Origin: Burkholderiales bacterium
GTDB lineage: Bacteria; Pseudomonadota; Gammaproteobacteria; Burkholderiales; Burkholderiaceae_C
Reading direction: 5' to 3'
Assembly (NCBI GenBank): GCA_016213325.1
Contig: JACRAY010000009.1
Span: 336,164-400,163 of the forward strand
Length of the DNA stretch: 64,000 bases
Shown here one piece after another: positions 1 through 9,081 of the stretch. The position numbers and the translations under genes are program-made. How positions within the stretch are numbered: position 1 is the first letter of the stretch; the number at the start of each line of letters is the position of its first letter. The notes under the pieces are model-generated. The model did not search any database and had not been told where the DNA came from. It saw nothing but the letters and a program-made list of their open reading frames with translations.

Positions 1-791
1 ACGAGATCGGCGACATGCCGTTCGACCTGCAGACGCGCCTCTTGCGCGTGCTGTCCGACGGGCACTTCTACCGCGTGGGCGGCCACAACGCAATCAAGGC
101 CAACGTGCGCGTGATCGCGGCGACGCACCAGGACCTGGAGCAGCGCGTGAAGGACGGCGCGTTCCGCGAGGACCTGTTCCACCGCCTGAACGTGATCCGC
201 CTGCGCCTGCCGGCCTTGCGCGAGCGGCGCGAGGACATCCCGATGCTGGCTCGGCACTTCCTGCAGCAAAGCGCCAAGCAGCTGGGCGTGGAGCCGAAGC
301 GCATTTCGGATGCGGCGGTGGCGAGGCTCACGGCCTTCGGGTTCCCCGGCAACGTGCGCCAGCTCGAGAACATCTGCCACTGGCTCACGGTGATGGCGCC
401 TGCACAGCTCATCGAGCCCAAGGACCTGCCCCCCGAAGTGGCGCCGACGCCGGCCGAAGTAGCGGCCGTGCGCGAGGTGGTGCCGCTGCTGGAAGTGGCG
501 GCGCCTGCTGCCGACGCGGCTGCGTTGCCATCCATTGCCACGGCCGCCGCCACTGCGCCGGGGCCCCACCCTTCAGCTGACTGGGAGTCGGGCCTGGAAG
601 CCGAGGCGATGCAGTTGCTGGTGAACGGCCATCACGACGTGTGGGACGTCCTCACGCGGCGCTTCGAATCCAGGCTGATCCTGACGGCCCTGCACAACAC
701 GCGCGGGCGCCGCATCGAGGCCGCGCAGAAGCTCGGCATCGGGCGCAACACGATCACGCGCAAGATCCAGGAGCTGGGCCTGGAGGAATGA
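1..791 (+). CDS. ntrC: NtrC-type sigma-54 response regulator, C-terminal part (5' end outside window)
   Basis: This is the C-terminal part of a nitrogen regulation protein NR(I)-like activator, open from the left edge. Visible are the end of the AAA+ domain that drives sigma-54 open complexes (LDEIGDMP-type start, then GAFREDLFHRLNV and FPGNVRQLEN), an Ala/Pro-rich linker, and a Fis-type helix-turn-helix at the C-terminus (RRIEAAQKLGIGRNTITRKI). NtrC proteins bind enhancers upstream of glnA, amtB and similar genes when phosphorylated by NtrB. The N-terminal receiver and Walker A lie outside the window. The stop abuts the convergent phosphatase gene with no gap. NtrC is favoured over other sigma-54 activators because of the closeness of the core, but the receiver domain cannot be seen. 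Confidence 0.88.
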   Translation, partial: EIGDMPFDLQTRLLRVLSDGHFYRVGGHNAIKANVRVIAATHQDLEQRVKDGAFREDLFHRLNVIRLRLPALRERREDIPMLARHFLQQSAKQLGVEPKRISDAAVARLTAFGFPGNVRQLENICHWLTVMAPAQLIEPKDLPPEVAPTPAEVAAVREVVPLLEVAAPAADAAALPSIATAAATAPGPHPSADWESGLEAEAMQLLVNGHHDVWDVLTRRFESRLILTALHNTRGRRIEAAQKLGIGRNTITRKIQELGLEE

Positions 792-2711
792 TCACGTGCC
801 GACGACGCCCCCGTCGCGCCGCCTGATCACCACCGTCGCCGACCGCGGCCGGCTGCCGGGCGCATAGTCCGGCCACTTCGAGAACTTGCCAGGGTCCGCG
901 GGGTCGCTGCGGTCGCTGGGCGTCTCGCCGGGGTGCTGCACGTTGACGAACATGGTGCGGCCGTCCGGCGTCATCGTCATGCCGGTGATCTCGCAGTTGG
1001 TGGGTCCGGTGAGGAAGCGGCGCATCTCGCCCGTGGGCAGGTCGCACGCCAGCATCTGGTTGTTGCCGATGTTGGCGAACTCGCCCTTGTTCATCTGGGT
1101 GGCATGCGCATCGGTCTGTATCCACAGCATGCCGCGCGCATCGAACGCGATGCCGTCGGGACAGCCGAACAGGTCACCCAAGATGTTGCCCTTGGCTTCG
1201 GCGCGCGCCTGCGCCGGGTCGCCCGCCAGCACCAGGTGGTTCCAGCGGAACTGCGTGGCGTCGAAGTCGCCGCCTTCGTCCCAGCGGATGATGTGCCCGT
1301 GCGTGTTGCCGTTGCGCGGGTTGGCCGCGTCGGCGCCGGGCTGTCCCGGTCGGCCCCGGTCGGCGTTGTTGGTGAGCGTGCAGTAGATCGTGCGCGCGAT
1401 CGGGTCGATGGCCATCCACTCGGGCCGGTCCATGCGGGTGGCGCCGAGCGCGTCGCTCGCCTGCCGCGCCTTGATGACGACCTCGCCCTGGTCGGCGAAG
1501 CCGTTGGCCGCGGTGAGCGGGCCCTGGCCATGCACCAGCGGCAGCCAGCGGCCCGTTCCGTCGGCGTCGAAGCGCGCGACGTACAGCGTGCCGTGGTCCA
1601 GCAGCTCGCGATTGGCCTGCGCCGCAGTGAGGCCGCCGCCGGCGGGCTTGATGCGGTCGCGGCTGGCGAACTTGTAGATGTATTCGTTGCGCGCGTCTTC
1701 GCCGCTGTAGACCACGGCGCGGCCGTCCCGAGTGACCGCGACCCATGCGCCTTCATGCGCCGCGCGGCCCAGCGCCGTGCGCTTCACCGGCGTCGAATTC
1801 GGGTCCATCGGGTCGACCTCGACCACCCAGCCGAACCGGTTGGGTTCGTTGGGGTTCTTCACCGCGTCGAAGCGGTCGTCGAACTCGGCCCAGCGGAAGA
1901 AGGCCTTGGGCGTCAAGCCCCAGCGCCGCTGGTGCGCGTCCAATTGTGTGCCGGCGGCGAAGTAGCCGCGGAAATTCTCCTCGCCGCTCAGGTAGGTGCC
2001 CCACGGCGTCATGCCCGAGGCGCAGTTGTTGAAGGTGCCGAGCACGGTGCGTCCCGCGGGGTCGGCCGCGGTGCGCATCATCGGATGGCCCGCGCCCGGC
2101 CCGCCGATGGAGAGCGGCGTGGTGGCGGTGATGCGCCGCGCGAAGCGCGACGGCCGCACCATGCGCCAGCTGCCGTCGGCGGTGCGCTCGACTTCGATGA
2201 CGGCAATGCCGTGCGCGGCCTGGCTCTTGCGGACCTTCTCCACGGTCCACGTTTTCAGGCCGTCGGCATGCAGCAGGCCGTCGTCCACGTACTCGTGGTT
2301 CATCACCAGCAGCCCGCGGGTCGACCCCTCCAGGGGATAGAAGTGGATGCCGTCGTGGTGCATGCCCATCTGCAGGGCCTGGTCGGCAGCGCTGTTGGTG
2401 GCATCGGGCTTCCATGCCGGCATGCTGCCCAGCACGCCGACGGGTTCGCCCCAAGCTGCGATGGCCGTGGCGATGTAGCCTTCCGGCACGAAGAAGCGGT
2501 CGCCGGTGCCGATCGGAACCGCTTTGAAGCCGGGGCGCATGCGTTGGACCGGCGCGCTGGCATCGGGCGAAGTGACGCATCCGAAGAGCGCGGCCGACAG
2601 GCCGCCCATGCCCAGCTTCAGCACGGTCCGGCGGGCTGGGTCCATCACACTGAGGATGTGCGGGGCAGGTGACGGGTTGCTGTTCTCCATGGTGCTGAAC
2701 GATTTCGCCAT
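792..2711 (-). CDS. PhoX-family (DUF839) phosphatase, Tat-exported
   Basis: This 639-residue protein resembles PhoX alkaline phosphatases, monomeric calcium/iron enzymes that release phosphate from organic esters outside the cytoplasm. The N-terminus carries a twin-arginine signal (ARRTVLKLG followed by a hydrophobic stretch) ending in LFGC, so it may be a Tat-exported lipoprotein. Family features include GTFNNCASGMTPWGTYLSGEE and YKFASRD, and the C-terminal FVNVQHPGETPS segment is typical. A good ribosome binding site (GAGGAG) lies 8 nt before the ATG. The start is 15 nt after the stop of the exonuclease III gene, so the two may be co-transcribed. The Pho regulon would be the expected control, but I see no Pho box. 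Confidence 0.85.
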   Translation of the reverse strand: MAKSFSTMENSNPSPAPHILSVMDPARRTVLKLGMGGLSAALFGCVTSPDASAPVQRMRPGFKAVPIGTGDRFFVPEGYIATAIAAWGEPVGVLGSMPAWKPDATNSAADQALQMGMHHDGIHFYPLEGSTRGLLVMNHEYVDDGLLHADGLKTWTVEKVRKSQAAHGIAVIEVERTADGSWRMVRPSRFARRITATTPLSIGGPGAGHPMMRTAADPAGRTVLGTFNNCASGMTPWGTYLSGEENFRGYFAAGTQLDAHQRRWGLTPKAFFRWAEFDDRFDAVKNPNEPNRFGWVVEVDPMDPNSTPVKRTALGRAAHEGAWVAVTRDGRAVVYSGEDARNEYIYKFASRDRIKPAGGGLTAAQANRELLDHGTLYVARFDADGTGRWLPLVHGQGPLTAANGFADQGEVVIKARQASDALGATRMDRPEWMAIDPIARTIYCTLTNNADRGRPGQPGADAANPRNGNTHGHIIRWDEGGDFDATQFRWNHLVLAGDPAQARAEAKGNILGDLFGCPDGIAFDARGMLWIQTDAHATQMNKGEFANIGNNQMLACDLPTGEMRRFLTGPTNCEITGMTMTPDGRTMFVNVQHPGETPSDRSDPADPGKFSKWPDYAPGSRPRSATVVIRRRDGGVVGT

Positions 2712-2726
2712 CTGCTTGTCTCCTCT

Positions 2727-3506
2727 CTAGTGGATGTCGACGGTTACCGGTGCGTGGTCGCTGGGCTTGGGCCACTTGCGCGGCACGCGGTCGATGGTGC
2801 ATGCCTTTACCCGGTCGCGCAACGGGGCCGACACGAGGATGTGGTCGATGCGCAATCCCTTGTTCTTCTGGTAGCCCAGCATGCGGTAGTCCCACCACGA
2901 ATAGCTTTTCGGCGGCTGCTCGAACAGGCGGAAGCTGTCCACCATGCCCAGCTCCAGCAGCGCGCGGAAGTGGTCGCGCTCCTCGGTGGTGTGGTGGATG
3001 GTTTCGCGCAGCCCCTCGGGGTCGTGCGAGTCGCGGTCTTCCGGCGTGATGTTGAAGTCGCCCAGCAGCACCAGCCGCGGGTGGCGCGCCATCTCCTCGC
3101 GCAGGTAGTTGCGCAGGCCGCGCAGCCAGTTCATCTTGTAGTCGAACTTGTCGGTGCCGGGCGCCTGGCCGTTCACGAAGTAGCCGTTGACGACGCGCAA
3201 CGCACCTTCGGGCGTTTCCATCGTGGCCGCGATCACGCGCGAGTTCTCGTCTTCGAAGCCCGTGATGTTCTTCACCACGTCGGCCAGCGGCGTGCGGCTC
3301 ATGATCGCCACGCCGTTGTACGTCTTCTGCCCGAAGACGGCGCAGTGCCCGTAACCCGCCGCGCGCAGTTCATCCAGCGGGAACTTGTCGTCGGTGAGCT
3401 TCAGCTCCTGCAGGCACAGCACGTCGACCGGGTTGGCCGCGGTCCAATCCAGCACGTGCTGCAGCCGCGCGGTGAGGGAGTTGACGTTCCAGGTGGTGAT
3501 TCTCAT
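2727..3506 (-). CDS. xth: Exodeoxyribonuclease III
   Basis: This 259-residue member of the ExoIII/APE1 family cleaves abasic sites and degrades duplex DNA 3' to 5' in base excision repair. The sequence shows the diagnostic N-terminal ITTWNVNSL, the metal ligand motif LCLQELK, GDFNI in the middle, and the C-terminal LRIDHILVS and PSDHAPV. Length matches the family. It is followed at close spacing by the PhoX-like gene and is divergent from the FG-GAP gene, with only 29 nt between the two start codons. The start is the ATG immediately before RITTWNVN. Confidence 0.95.
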   Translation of the reverse strand: MRITTWNVNSLTARLQHVLDWTAANPVDVLCLQELKLTDDKFPLDELRAAGYGHCAVFGQKTYNGVAIMSRTPLADVVKNITGFEDENSRVIAATMETPEGALRVVNGYFVNGQAPGTDKFDYKMNWLRGLRNYLREEMARHPRLVLLGDFNITPEDRDSHDPEGLRETIHHTTEERDHFRALLELGMVDSFRLFEQPPKSYSWWDYRMLGYQKNKGLRIDHILVSAPLRDRVKACTIDRVPRKWPKPSDHAPVTVDIH

Positions 3507-3520
3507 GGCGCGAGCAATTC

Positions 3521-3528
3521 TATATAGT
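3521..3528 (+). promoter_or_regulatory. Candidate -10 element 7 nt before the FG-GAP start codon
   Basis: TATATAGT lies 7 nt before the ATG at 3536, in the 29-nt gap between the divergent xth and FG-GAP genes. If used, transcription would start at or within a base or two of the ATG, giving a leaderless mRNA. No Shine-Dalgarno sequence is visible before the ATG, which fits. I see no convincing -35 at normal spacing, so this is tentative. Confidence 0.35.
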
Positions 3529-3535
3529 CGAATCG

Positions 3536-5431
3536 ATGACGCCTGACTTCGCTCTCGGGGCCATCACTCTCGACGCGCTGCCTGCGACACCGCTTGCATC
3601 CGCGAACAACGGCAGCGTCAACCAGGTCTACAGCGTCGACCTCGATGCCGACGGCGCGAGTGACTTGCTGATTTTCGGCGGGACATCCTCCACGGGGTTG
3701 ATCCAGCCGGGGTTCGTCGCATTCGGCGATGGGCACGGCGGCTACGTTCCCGCGGCAGTCACGAAGTTCCCGGAGCTGGCGTCTGTCCACGTTCGCGAGC
3801 TCGCCTTGGCCGACTTCAACGACGACGGCGACCTCGACGTCTTCGTCGGCGATCATGGGTGGGACGTCCCGCCGTTCGCCGGCGCACAGAACCACCTGTA
3901 CCTGTCCAATGGCGATGGGACCTGGCGCGACGCCACGGGTACGCTGCCGCAGCAGTCGGACTTCACGCACAGCGTGGCGACCGGCGACCTCGACGGCGAT
4001 GGTGACATCGACATCCTGGCCAACAACAGCGCGCTTCCGAGCTACGTCCATGTGCTGCTCAATGACGGGGACGGCCAGTTCACGCCGCGCACGGATTTCC
4101 TGCCCACCGGCCCGGACGAACTGCTCGACCCGACCCAGCGCAATTCACTCGCAGCGGCGATGGCGGACCTCGACCACGACGGTTGGGACGACATCGTCCT
4201 GGGAACGGGTGTTCCCAACCCGAACGAAGTTCCGGCCCAGGTGCTCTGGAACGAAGAAGGCAGCTTCGGCCCCGCGGCCGTCACCGACTTGCCGCTGCCG
4301 GCGCGCTTCGGCGAGCATCCGGAAGCGCTCCTGACTTACGAACTCATCCCGATGGACGTCGATTTCGACGGCCGCACCGACCTGGTGCTCAGCTGGATCC
4401 AGTCGGTGGAACTGGGTGGGTACGAGTTGCAGGTGCTGGTCAACGACGGAAACCGCGGGTTCACCGACCGGACCAGCGAATTCATCCCCGACCTCGCCGC
4501 GCAAAGCAGCCCCGACTTGCACTGGATCCAGTTCCTCGTGCCAGCCGACATGAACGGCGACGGCCGCATGGACTTGGTCGTGGATGCGCGCGGCGGGCAG
4601 AAGCCCGTCGACTTCCCCGTCGCGTTGATCCACCAGGCCGATGGCACGTTCGCCGTGTTCAGGCAGTCCGACACGCCGTGGGTCCTGGGCGGGCCCCACT
4701 GGGCGTGGTGGCCGGGCGGAACAGGCTTCTTCGCCATTGACCGCCCGCAAGACGGCTTTGTCGGTGGCGACATGTTCGGCATCACTTTCGACAGCGCCGG
4801 CCCGCACTGGGTGGGCGGCACGGTGGGCGACGACGAACTTCAGGGCACTGCGGGCGCCGACGAGATCGCGGGCTTTGCCGGTGACGACTCCATCAACGGC
4901 GGGGCCGGCGTCGACTTCGCGCGCTACAGCGGGAACCGCGACGACGCCGGGCTCACGCCCGGCAATGCCACATGGTTCGTCACGGCGCCGGGGTCCGGCG
5001 CCGATGCGCTGGTGGAAGTGGAGCGCCTGCAGTTCGACGACACCTGGGTCGCGCTCGACATCGACGGCCCGGCGGGCCAGGTGGCGCGCATCCTCGGCGC
5101 CTTGTTCGGGCCGGCGGCCGTGGCCAACCCGGGCTACGTGGGTATCGGGCTGGACTTCCTCGACTCGGGCATGTCCTACTCGGACCTCGTGACGCTGGCC
5201 GTGTCGCTCTTCGGCCCGCGCTCGCACGCGGCCTTCGTGAACTCGGTCTATTCGAACGTGGTGGGCGTGGCACCGGCGCCGGCCGAACTGGCACACTTCG
5301 TGGGCTTGCTGGACGCCGGTGCGTTCACACAGTCATCGCTCGCTTTCCTCGCCTGCGAAACGGAGTTGGTCGCCGTGCGCATCGACCTGGCCGGGCTGGC
5401 GGCCAGCGGGCTGGAATACGTGCCCAATTGA
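3536..5431 (+). CDS. FG-GAP/VCBS-repeat calcium-binding protein, probable type I secretion substrate
   Basis: This 631-residue protein has about six calcium-binding DxDxDGxxD loops in FG-GAP/VCBS repeats (for example DLDADGASD, DFNDDGDLD, DLDGDGDID, DMNGDGRMD). These probably form a beta-propeller. RTX-like nonapeptide material follows (GTAGADEIAGFAGDDSINGG, about residues 435-460). The last ~120 residues resemble a C-terminal domain common on large Burkholderiales RTX proteins (start QVARILGALFG, end LAASGLEYVP). There is no N-terminal signal peptide, which fits C-terminally signalled type I secretion. No secretion genes are nearby. Function is unknown; adhesion or matrix binding is a guess. 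The stop is 11 nt before the next start, so both may form one unit. Confidence 0.75.
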   Translation: MTPDFALGAITLDALPATPLASANNGSVNQVYSVDLDADGASDLLIFGGTSSTGLIQPGFVAFGDGHGGYVPAAVTKFPELASVHVRELALADFNDDGDLDVFVGDHGWDVPPFAGAQNHLYLSNGDGTWRDATGTLPQQSDFTHSVATGDLDGDGDIDILANNSALPSYVHVLLNDGDGQFTPRTDFLPTGPDELLDPTQRNSLAAAMADLDHDGWDDIVLGTGVPNPNEVPAQVLWNEEGSFGPAAVTDLPLPARFGEHPEALLTYELIPMDVDFDGRTDLVLSWIQSVELGGYELQVLVNDGNRGFTDRTSEFIPDLAAQSSPDLHWIQFLVPADMNGDGRMDLVVDARGGQKPVDFPVALIHQADGTFAVFRQSDTPWVLGGPHWAWWPGGTGFFAIDRPQDGFVGGDMFGITFDSAGPHWVGGTVGDDELQGTAGADEIAGFAGDDSINGGAGVDFARYSGNRDDAGLTPGNATWFVTAPGSGADALVEVERLQFDDTWVALDIDGPAGQVARILGALFGPAAVANPGYVGIGLDFLDSGMSYSDLVTLAVSLFGPRSHAAFVNSVYSNVVGVAPAPAELAHFVGLLDAGAFTQSSLAFLACETELVAVRIDLAGLAASGLEYVPN

Positions 5432-5441
5432 ACGGTCAGTT

Positions 5442-7157
5442 GTGATCTTGTCCATTTCGCGCTTTCTCGTCGGGGTCCTGCTGGCGGTGCCGTGCCTGAT
5501 GGCGGCAGCGGCCGTGCCGTTGCTGCAGTTGAAGCCGACCGACACCGTCGTGAACCTGGCGCCGCTGATGGTGCAGGACGTCCTGCCGGCGCGCGATATG
5601 CCGGGCCCAGACGCCTTGTGGGCGCTGCCGGTGCGGGCTTCGACGACACCGCGCGAGCCCCACATGGAAGTGGACCCCGGGCAGCTCGTGGTCGGACGGC
5701 TGGTCCTGCAGGCCGGCAGCGAACTGAGGCAGTTCGTGGTGCTGGTTCCGTCGCCGCGCATGGACGAAGTGCGCGTCTGGTACCGCTACGGCGACACCGG
5801 GGCCTGGAAGGGCGCGAGGGCGGGCGACATGGTGCCGCTGCCGCAATGGCCTTTCGTCGGCCCGATGCCGGCCTTCCCGGTGCTGCTGGGCGAGCAGCCC
5901 GCGCAGGTGATCGTCGCCGTGGTGAATGACGGCGGGCTGGGGTCGCCGGTGATGCTGCTGCCCGACCCCGACTACCGCAAGGTCCACGCGCACCAGGCGG
6001 CGGTGTCCGGCTTCGTCGGCGGCCTGGGCATCATGGTGGTGATCCTCTGCCTGGTGTCGGCTTTCTCGCTGGCCCGCGGGGCCAGCCTGCTGCTGACGGT
6101 GGTGGCCCTATGGGCGCTGGTGTTCGTGCTGTGCCTGAACGGGTCCATGGCCATGTGGATCACGCCCGAACTGCCCTGGTTCAACGACGCGAGCAAGCAC
6201 GCCAGCTCGGTGGTCCTGAGCGGGCTGGTGCTGAGCATGACCGCCGTGGCGCTGGACGCCCGGTACTTCCGGCGCGCATCCCAAGCGGTCGCGATCGCGG
6301 CGCCGCTGCTGGCACTGGCTTATGCAGCGGTGCAGGCTGCCTGGCTGCCGCACGACTGGCGCGGGATGGGCGCACTCGGGTGGGCCGTGTTCTGCTGCCT
6401 GGCCGGCCTGGCGCTGTGCGGCTTCAGCGCACTGGCGGGCGGACGTTTCGTGCGGCTGGTGGTTGCGGCCAACCTCTGTTATGCGCTGGCAGTGGCCAGC
6501 GCCGTGTTCGACCCCTTCGAAATCGTGAGCGAGCTCGACCTGAGCGATGCCTTGACCGATGTGCTGGTGTACGCCAGCGTGCTCGTGTTCCGCTACATGC
6601 TCTTCATGCGCGAGCGCTACGGCCGCGACGTGCTCGGGCGCGCGGCCATCGGTGCCAACCGGGACCCGCTGACGGCGCTGCTGTCGTACTCGGGCTTCCA
6701 GCACGCGTACGACGGCGCCATGCTGCGCCAGGGCAGCCAGGGCCGCCCGGGCGGCCAGGGCCAGCGCACCTGGGTGATGCTGTTCCTGCTGCCGGGACTG
6801 GAGCAGACCAGCGTGGAGCTGGGCTTCGTGCTTTCCGAGCGCGCCCTGGTGCGCTTCGCCGCCACGTTGCAGTCGGTGCTGGGTGACAACTGGTCGATCG
6901 GGCGCCTGTCGAAGACGCGCTTTGCGGCCGTCAGCAACCGCAGCATGGACGCGCCCCTGGTGAAGGACATCGCCACCCAGGTGATGGCGGCCAGCACGCG
7001 CCTGTCGGATGAACTCGGCCCGTCGGGCAACTTCGACCTGCGCATCGTCTTCACGCGTTGCGTGCCGGAAGTGGGCGGCCTGAAGGGCCTGTTGACGCGC
7101 CTGGAGGAGCCTGCGCGTGCGCTCGAAGGGAGCAACAAGCGCATCACGCTCGTTTGA
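5442..7157 (+). CDS. 7TMR-DISM sensor with degenerate GGDEF domain
   Basis: This is about 571 residues from a GTG start chosen because a clean signal peptide follows (ISRFLVGVLLAVPCLMAAAA). The reading frame stays open upstream, but that stretch overlaps the preceding gene. A periplasmic 7TMR-DISMED2-like beta domain is followed by about seven membrane helices (roughly residues 190-385) and a cytoplasmic domain that begins like a diguanylate cyclase (NRDPLTALLSYSGF). The GGDEF signature is absent: the equivalent place reads IGRLSKTRFAAVSN, so catalysis of c-di-GMP synthesis is unlikely. It may act as a c-di-GMP or ligand sensor. It directly follows the FG-GAP gene, suggesting a shared role in surface behaviour (inference). 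Confidence 0.72.
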   Translation: MILSISRFLVGVLLAVPCLMAAAAVPLLQLKPTDTVVNLAPLMVQDVLPARDMPGPDALWALPVRASTTPREPHMEVDPGQLVVGRLVLQAGSELRQFVVLVPSPRMDEVRVWYRYGDTGAWKGARAGDMVPLPQWPFVGPMPAFPVLLGEQPAQVIVAVVNDGGLGSPVMLLPDPDYRKVHAHQAAVSGFVGGLGIMVVILCLVSAFSLARGASLLLTVVALWALVFVLCLNGSMAMWITPELPWFNDASKHASSVVLSGLVLSMTAVALDARYFRRASQAVAIAAPLLALAYAAVQAAWLPHDWRGMGALGWAVFCCLAGLALCGFSALAGGRFVRLVVAANLCYALAVASAVFDPFEIVSELDLSDALTDVLVYASVLVFRYMLFMRERYGRDVLGRAAIGANRDPLTALLSYSGFQHAYDGAMLRQGSQGRPGGQGQRTWVMLFLLPGLEQTSVELGFVLSERALVRFAATLQSVLGDNWSIGRLSKTRFAAVSNRSMDAPLVKDIATQVMAASTRLSDELGPSGNFDLRIVFTRCVPEVGGLKGLLTRLEEPARALEGSNKRITLV

Positions 7158-7742
7158 TCAGACGTGCAGCACCGCCGCGGCGCCGATGGCCATGCCGACG
7201 GCGCCCAGGCCGAACATGCCCCACTCGAGCCACTTCTTCTTGGTCAGCAGCGCCATTGCCGCGAGTGCGATCGACACCTGCAGCGCGGTGGTGGCCTGCG
7301 CCCAGCGATGATGCAAGTGCATCTGGTCGTCGCTCTTGCGGTCCCACTCCTTGGCCTCCAGCTCGATCTTCTCGGCGCCGAGCTGGATCTCCTTCTTCTC
7401 CTTCTCGTAGCGGTCGATCTTGGCCTGGTACTTCTCCTTGTCGGCTGCCACCGGCGCGAGGTCGCGCGACACCTCGGCCAGCGACTGCTTGGTGCTCTTG
7501 GCCTGGAAGTAGTTCCATTGGTTGGACGCTTCGGTCTTCTTGATCGCCGCATTGTTCTTGTACAGGCCTGCGTTGGCCTGCGTGGCGCCGCCCATGTACG
7601 CGAAGATCGCGCCCACGGTGGCGATCACCGCGGTGAACAGCGCGATCTGGTTGGTCATGCTCTCGCCGTGCGCGGCCTGCTGCTGCGCATGTTCGAGTTC
7701 GTGGTCGTGCGGTCCGTGGACGTGGAATCCTGCTCCGGACAT
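7158..7742 (-). CDS. DUF4337 family membrane protein
   Basis: This 194-residue protein of unknown function matches the DUF4337 pattern: a His-rich N-terminus (HVHGPHDHELEHAQ), one membrane helix (ALFTAVIATVGAIFAYMGG), a charged helical, coiled-coil-like middle rich in Lys/Glu, and a C-terminal pair of membrane helices. It starts 2 nt after the dfrA stop and is the last gene of a thyA-dfrA-DUF4337 run. Its stop is adjacent to the convergent 7TMR gene. No enzymatic motif is visible. Confidence 0.72.
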   Translation of the reverse strand: MSGAGFHVHGPHDHELEHAQQQAAHGESMTNQIALFTAVIATVGAIFAYMGGATQANAGLYKNNAAIKKTEASNQWNYFQAKSTKQSLAEVSRDLAPVAADKEKYQAKIDRYEKEKKEIQLGAEKIELEAKEWDRKSDDQMHLHHRWAQATTALQVSIALAAMALLTKKKWLEWGMFGLGAVGMAIGAAAVLHV

Positions 7743-7744
7743 GG

Positions 7745-8233
7745 TCAATCTCCGTGGGTATAGGTGACGAAACTGTAGGGAAGTCCCGCCGCAGAAATGT
7801 GGCTGGTGCGCGCCACCTCGCGCCACTCGGGGCCGAGGGGCGGCATGAAGGTGTCGCCATCGAAGTCGGCGTCGATCTCGGTGATTTCGGCCACCTGCGC
7901 GATCGCCAGCGCCTGCCGGAAGATCTCGGTGCCGCCGGTGACCCATGCGATGGGAACGTCGCCGCACAAGGCCACTGCCTCTTCGAGCGACGCCGCGCGC
8001 AGCGCGCCGTCGGCCTGCCAGTCGGCCTGGCGCGTGATCACGATGTTCTTGCGCCCCGGCAACGGCCGGAACTTCGGCGGCACCGAGTCCCAGGTCTTGC
8101 GGCCCATGATGACCGGCGCGCCGATCGTCTTCGCCTTGAAATGCGCGAGGTCTTCGGGGATGTGCCAGGGCAGCTTGCCGCCCTTGCCGATCACGCCGTT
8201 GCGCGAGCGGGCGTAGATGAGCCCGAGCTTCAC
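7745..8233 (-). CDS. folA: Dihydrofolate reductase
   Basis: This 162-residue protein reduces dihydrofolate to tetrahydrofolate with NADPH, restoring the folate oxidised by ThyA. Family signatures are [25 protein letters not shown] (substrate loop with the catalytic acidic residue), [17 protein letters not shown] and WVTGGTEIF. The start is GTG at 8233: its last two bases overlap the TGA of thyA (GTGA), which indicates translational coupling. Pairing with thyA is common and functionally logical. Length matches chromosomal DHFR. Confidence 0.95.
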   Translation of the reverse strand: MKLGLIYARSRNGVIGKGGKLPWHIPEDLAHFKAKTIGAPVIMGRKTWDSVPPKFRPLPGRKNIVITRQADWQADGALRAASLEEAVALCGDVPIAWVTGGTEIFRQALAIAQVAEITEIDADFDGDTFMPPLGPEWREVARTSHISAAGLPYSFVTYTHGD

Positions 8234-9081
8234 ACGGCCACCGGTGCCTTGATCGGCGGATGCGGGTCGTAGCCTTCCACCGCAAAATCTTCGTACTCGT
8301 AGTCGAAGATCGACGCCGGCTTGCGCCTGATGGCCAGCGTGGGGTAGGGCCGCGGTTCGCGTGACAACTGCAGTTCCACCTGTTCGTGGTGGTTGCTGTA
8401 GATGTGGCAGTCGCCGCCGGTCCACACGAAGTCGCCCACGCCCAGGTCGCACTGCTGCGCCATCATGTGCGTGAGCAGCGCGTAGCTCGCGATGTTGAAA
8501 GGCACGCCCAGGAAGATGTCGGCGCTGCGCTGGTACAACTGGCACGACAGCTTGCCGTCGGCCACGTAGAACTGGAAGAACGCGTGGCAGGGCGCCAGCG
8601 CCATCTTCGGGATGTCGGCCACGTTCCACGCGCTCACGATGATGCGCCGCGAGTCGGGGTTGCTGCGGATCGTGTCGACGGCCTGCTGGATCTGGTCGAC
8701 GTGCCCCCCGTCCGGCGTGGGCCAGCTGCGCCACTGCACGCCGTACACGGGCCCCAGGTCGCCGTCTTCCCTGGCCCATTCGTCCCAGATCGAGACGCCG
8801 CGTTCCTTCAGCCAGATGTTGCTGCTCGATCCCTGCAGGAACCACAGCAGCTCGATGATGATGGACTTGAGGTGGACCTTCTTGGTCGTCACCAGCGGGA
8901 AGCCTTCGTTCAGGTCGAAGCGCATCTGGTAGCCGAACACGCTGCGCGTACCGGTGCCGGTGCGATCGGTCTTGGGCGTGCCATGCGTGTAGACATGGCG
9001 CATGAAATCTTCGTACTGGCTAGATAGCGTGCGCTTCTTCGCTTCAGAAGGGCTCCCTCTAGTTCTGTCCTTGAGATGCAT
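8230..9081 (-). CDS. thyA: Thymidylate synthase
   Basis: This 283-residue enzyme converts dUMP to dTMP using methylene-tetrahydrofolate. The core is complete: [22 protein letters not shown], the catalytic cysteine in [30 protein letters not shown] and the C-terminal IKAPVAV. The first ~19 residues ([20 protein letters not shown]) are not typical of the family. The start ATG overlaps the stop of the upstream ImmA/IrrE gene (TAATG). There is no other in-frame ATG/GTG/TTG before the conserved QYEDFMRH segment, where Met27 is too late. The upstream accessory insertion may have rebuilt the 5' end. The stop overlaps the dfrA start by 4 nt. Confidence 0.95.
   Translation of the reverse strand: MHLKDRTRGSPSEAKKRTLSSQYEDFMRHVYTHGTPKTDRTGTGTRSVFGYQMRFDLNEGFPLVTTKKVHLKSIIIELLWFLQGSSSNIWLKERGVSIWDEWAREDGDLGPVYGVQWRSWPTPDGGHVDQIQQAVDTIRSNPDSRRIIVSAWNVADIPKMALAPCHAFFQFYVADGKLSCQLYQRSADIFLGVPFNIASYALLTHMMAQQCDLGVGDFVWTGGDCHIYSNHHEQVELQLSREPRPYPTLAIRRKPASIFDYEYEDFAVEGYDPHPPIKAPVAV

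Noticed and set aside
661..720. TTCGAATCC-like tRNA T-loop sequence
   Set aside because: Part of the ntrC coding sequence; no cloverleaf can be drawn. Other TTCGAATC matches are also coding.
933..2672. Long plus-strand frame opposite the PhoX-like gene
   Set aside because: Low-complexity Ala/Val/His/Arg translation and no ribosome binding site; the minus frame has a Tat signal and family motifs.
7745..8845. Extended DHFR-thymidylate synthase-like fusion frame
   Set aside because: The upstream half reads thyA DNA in the wrong frame; the real DHFR begins at GTG 8233.
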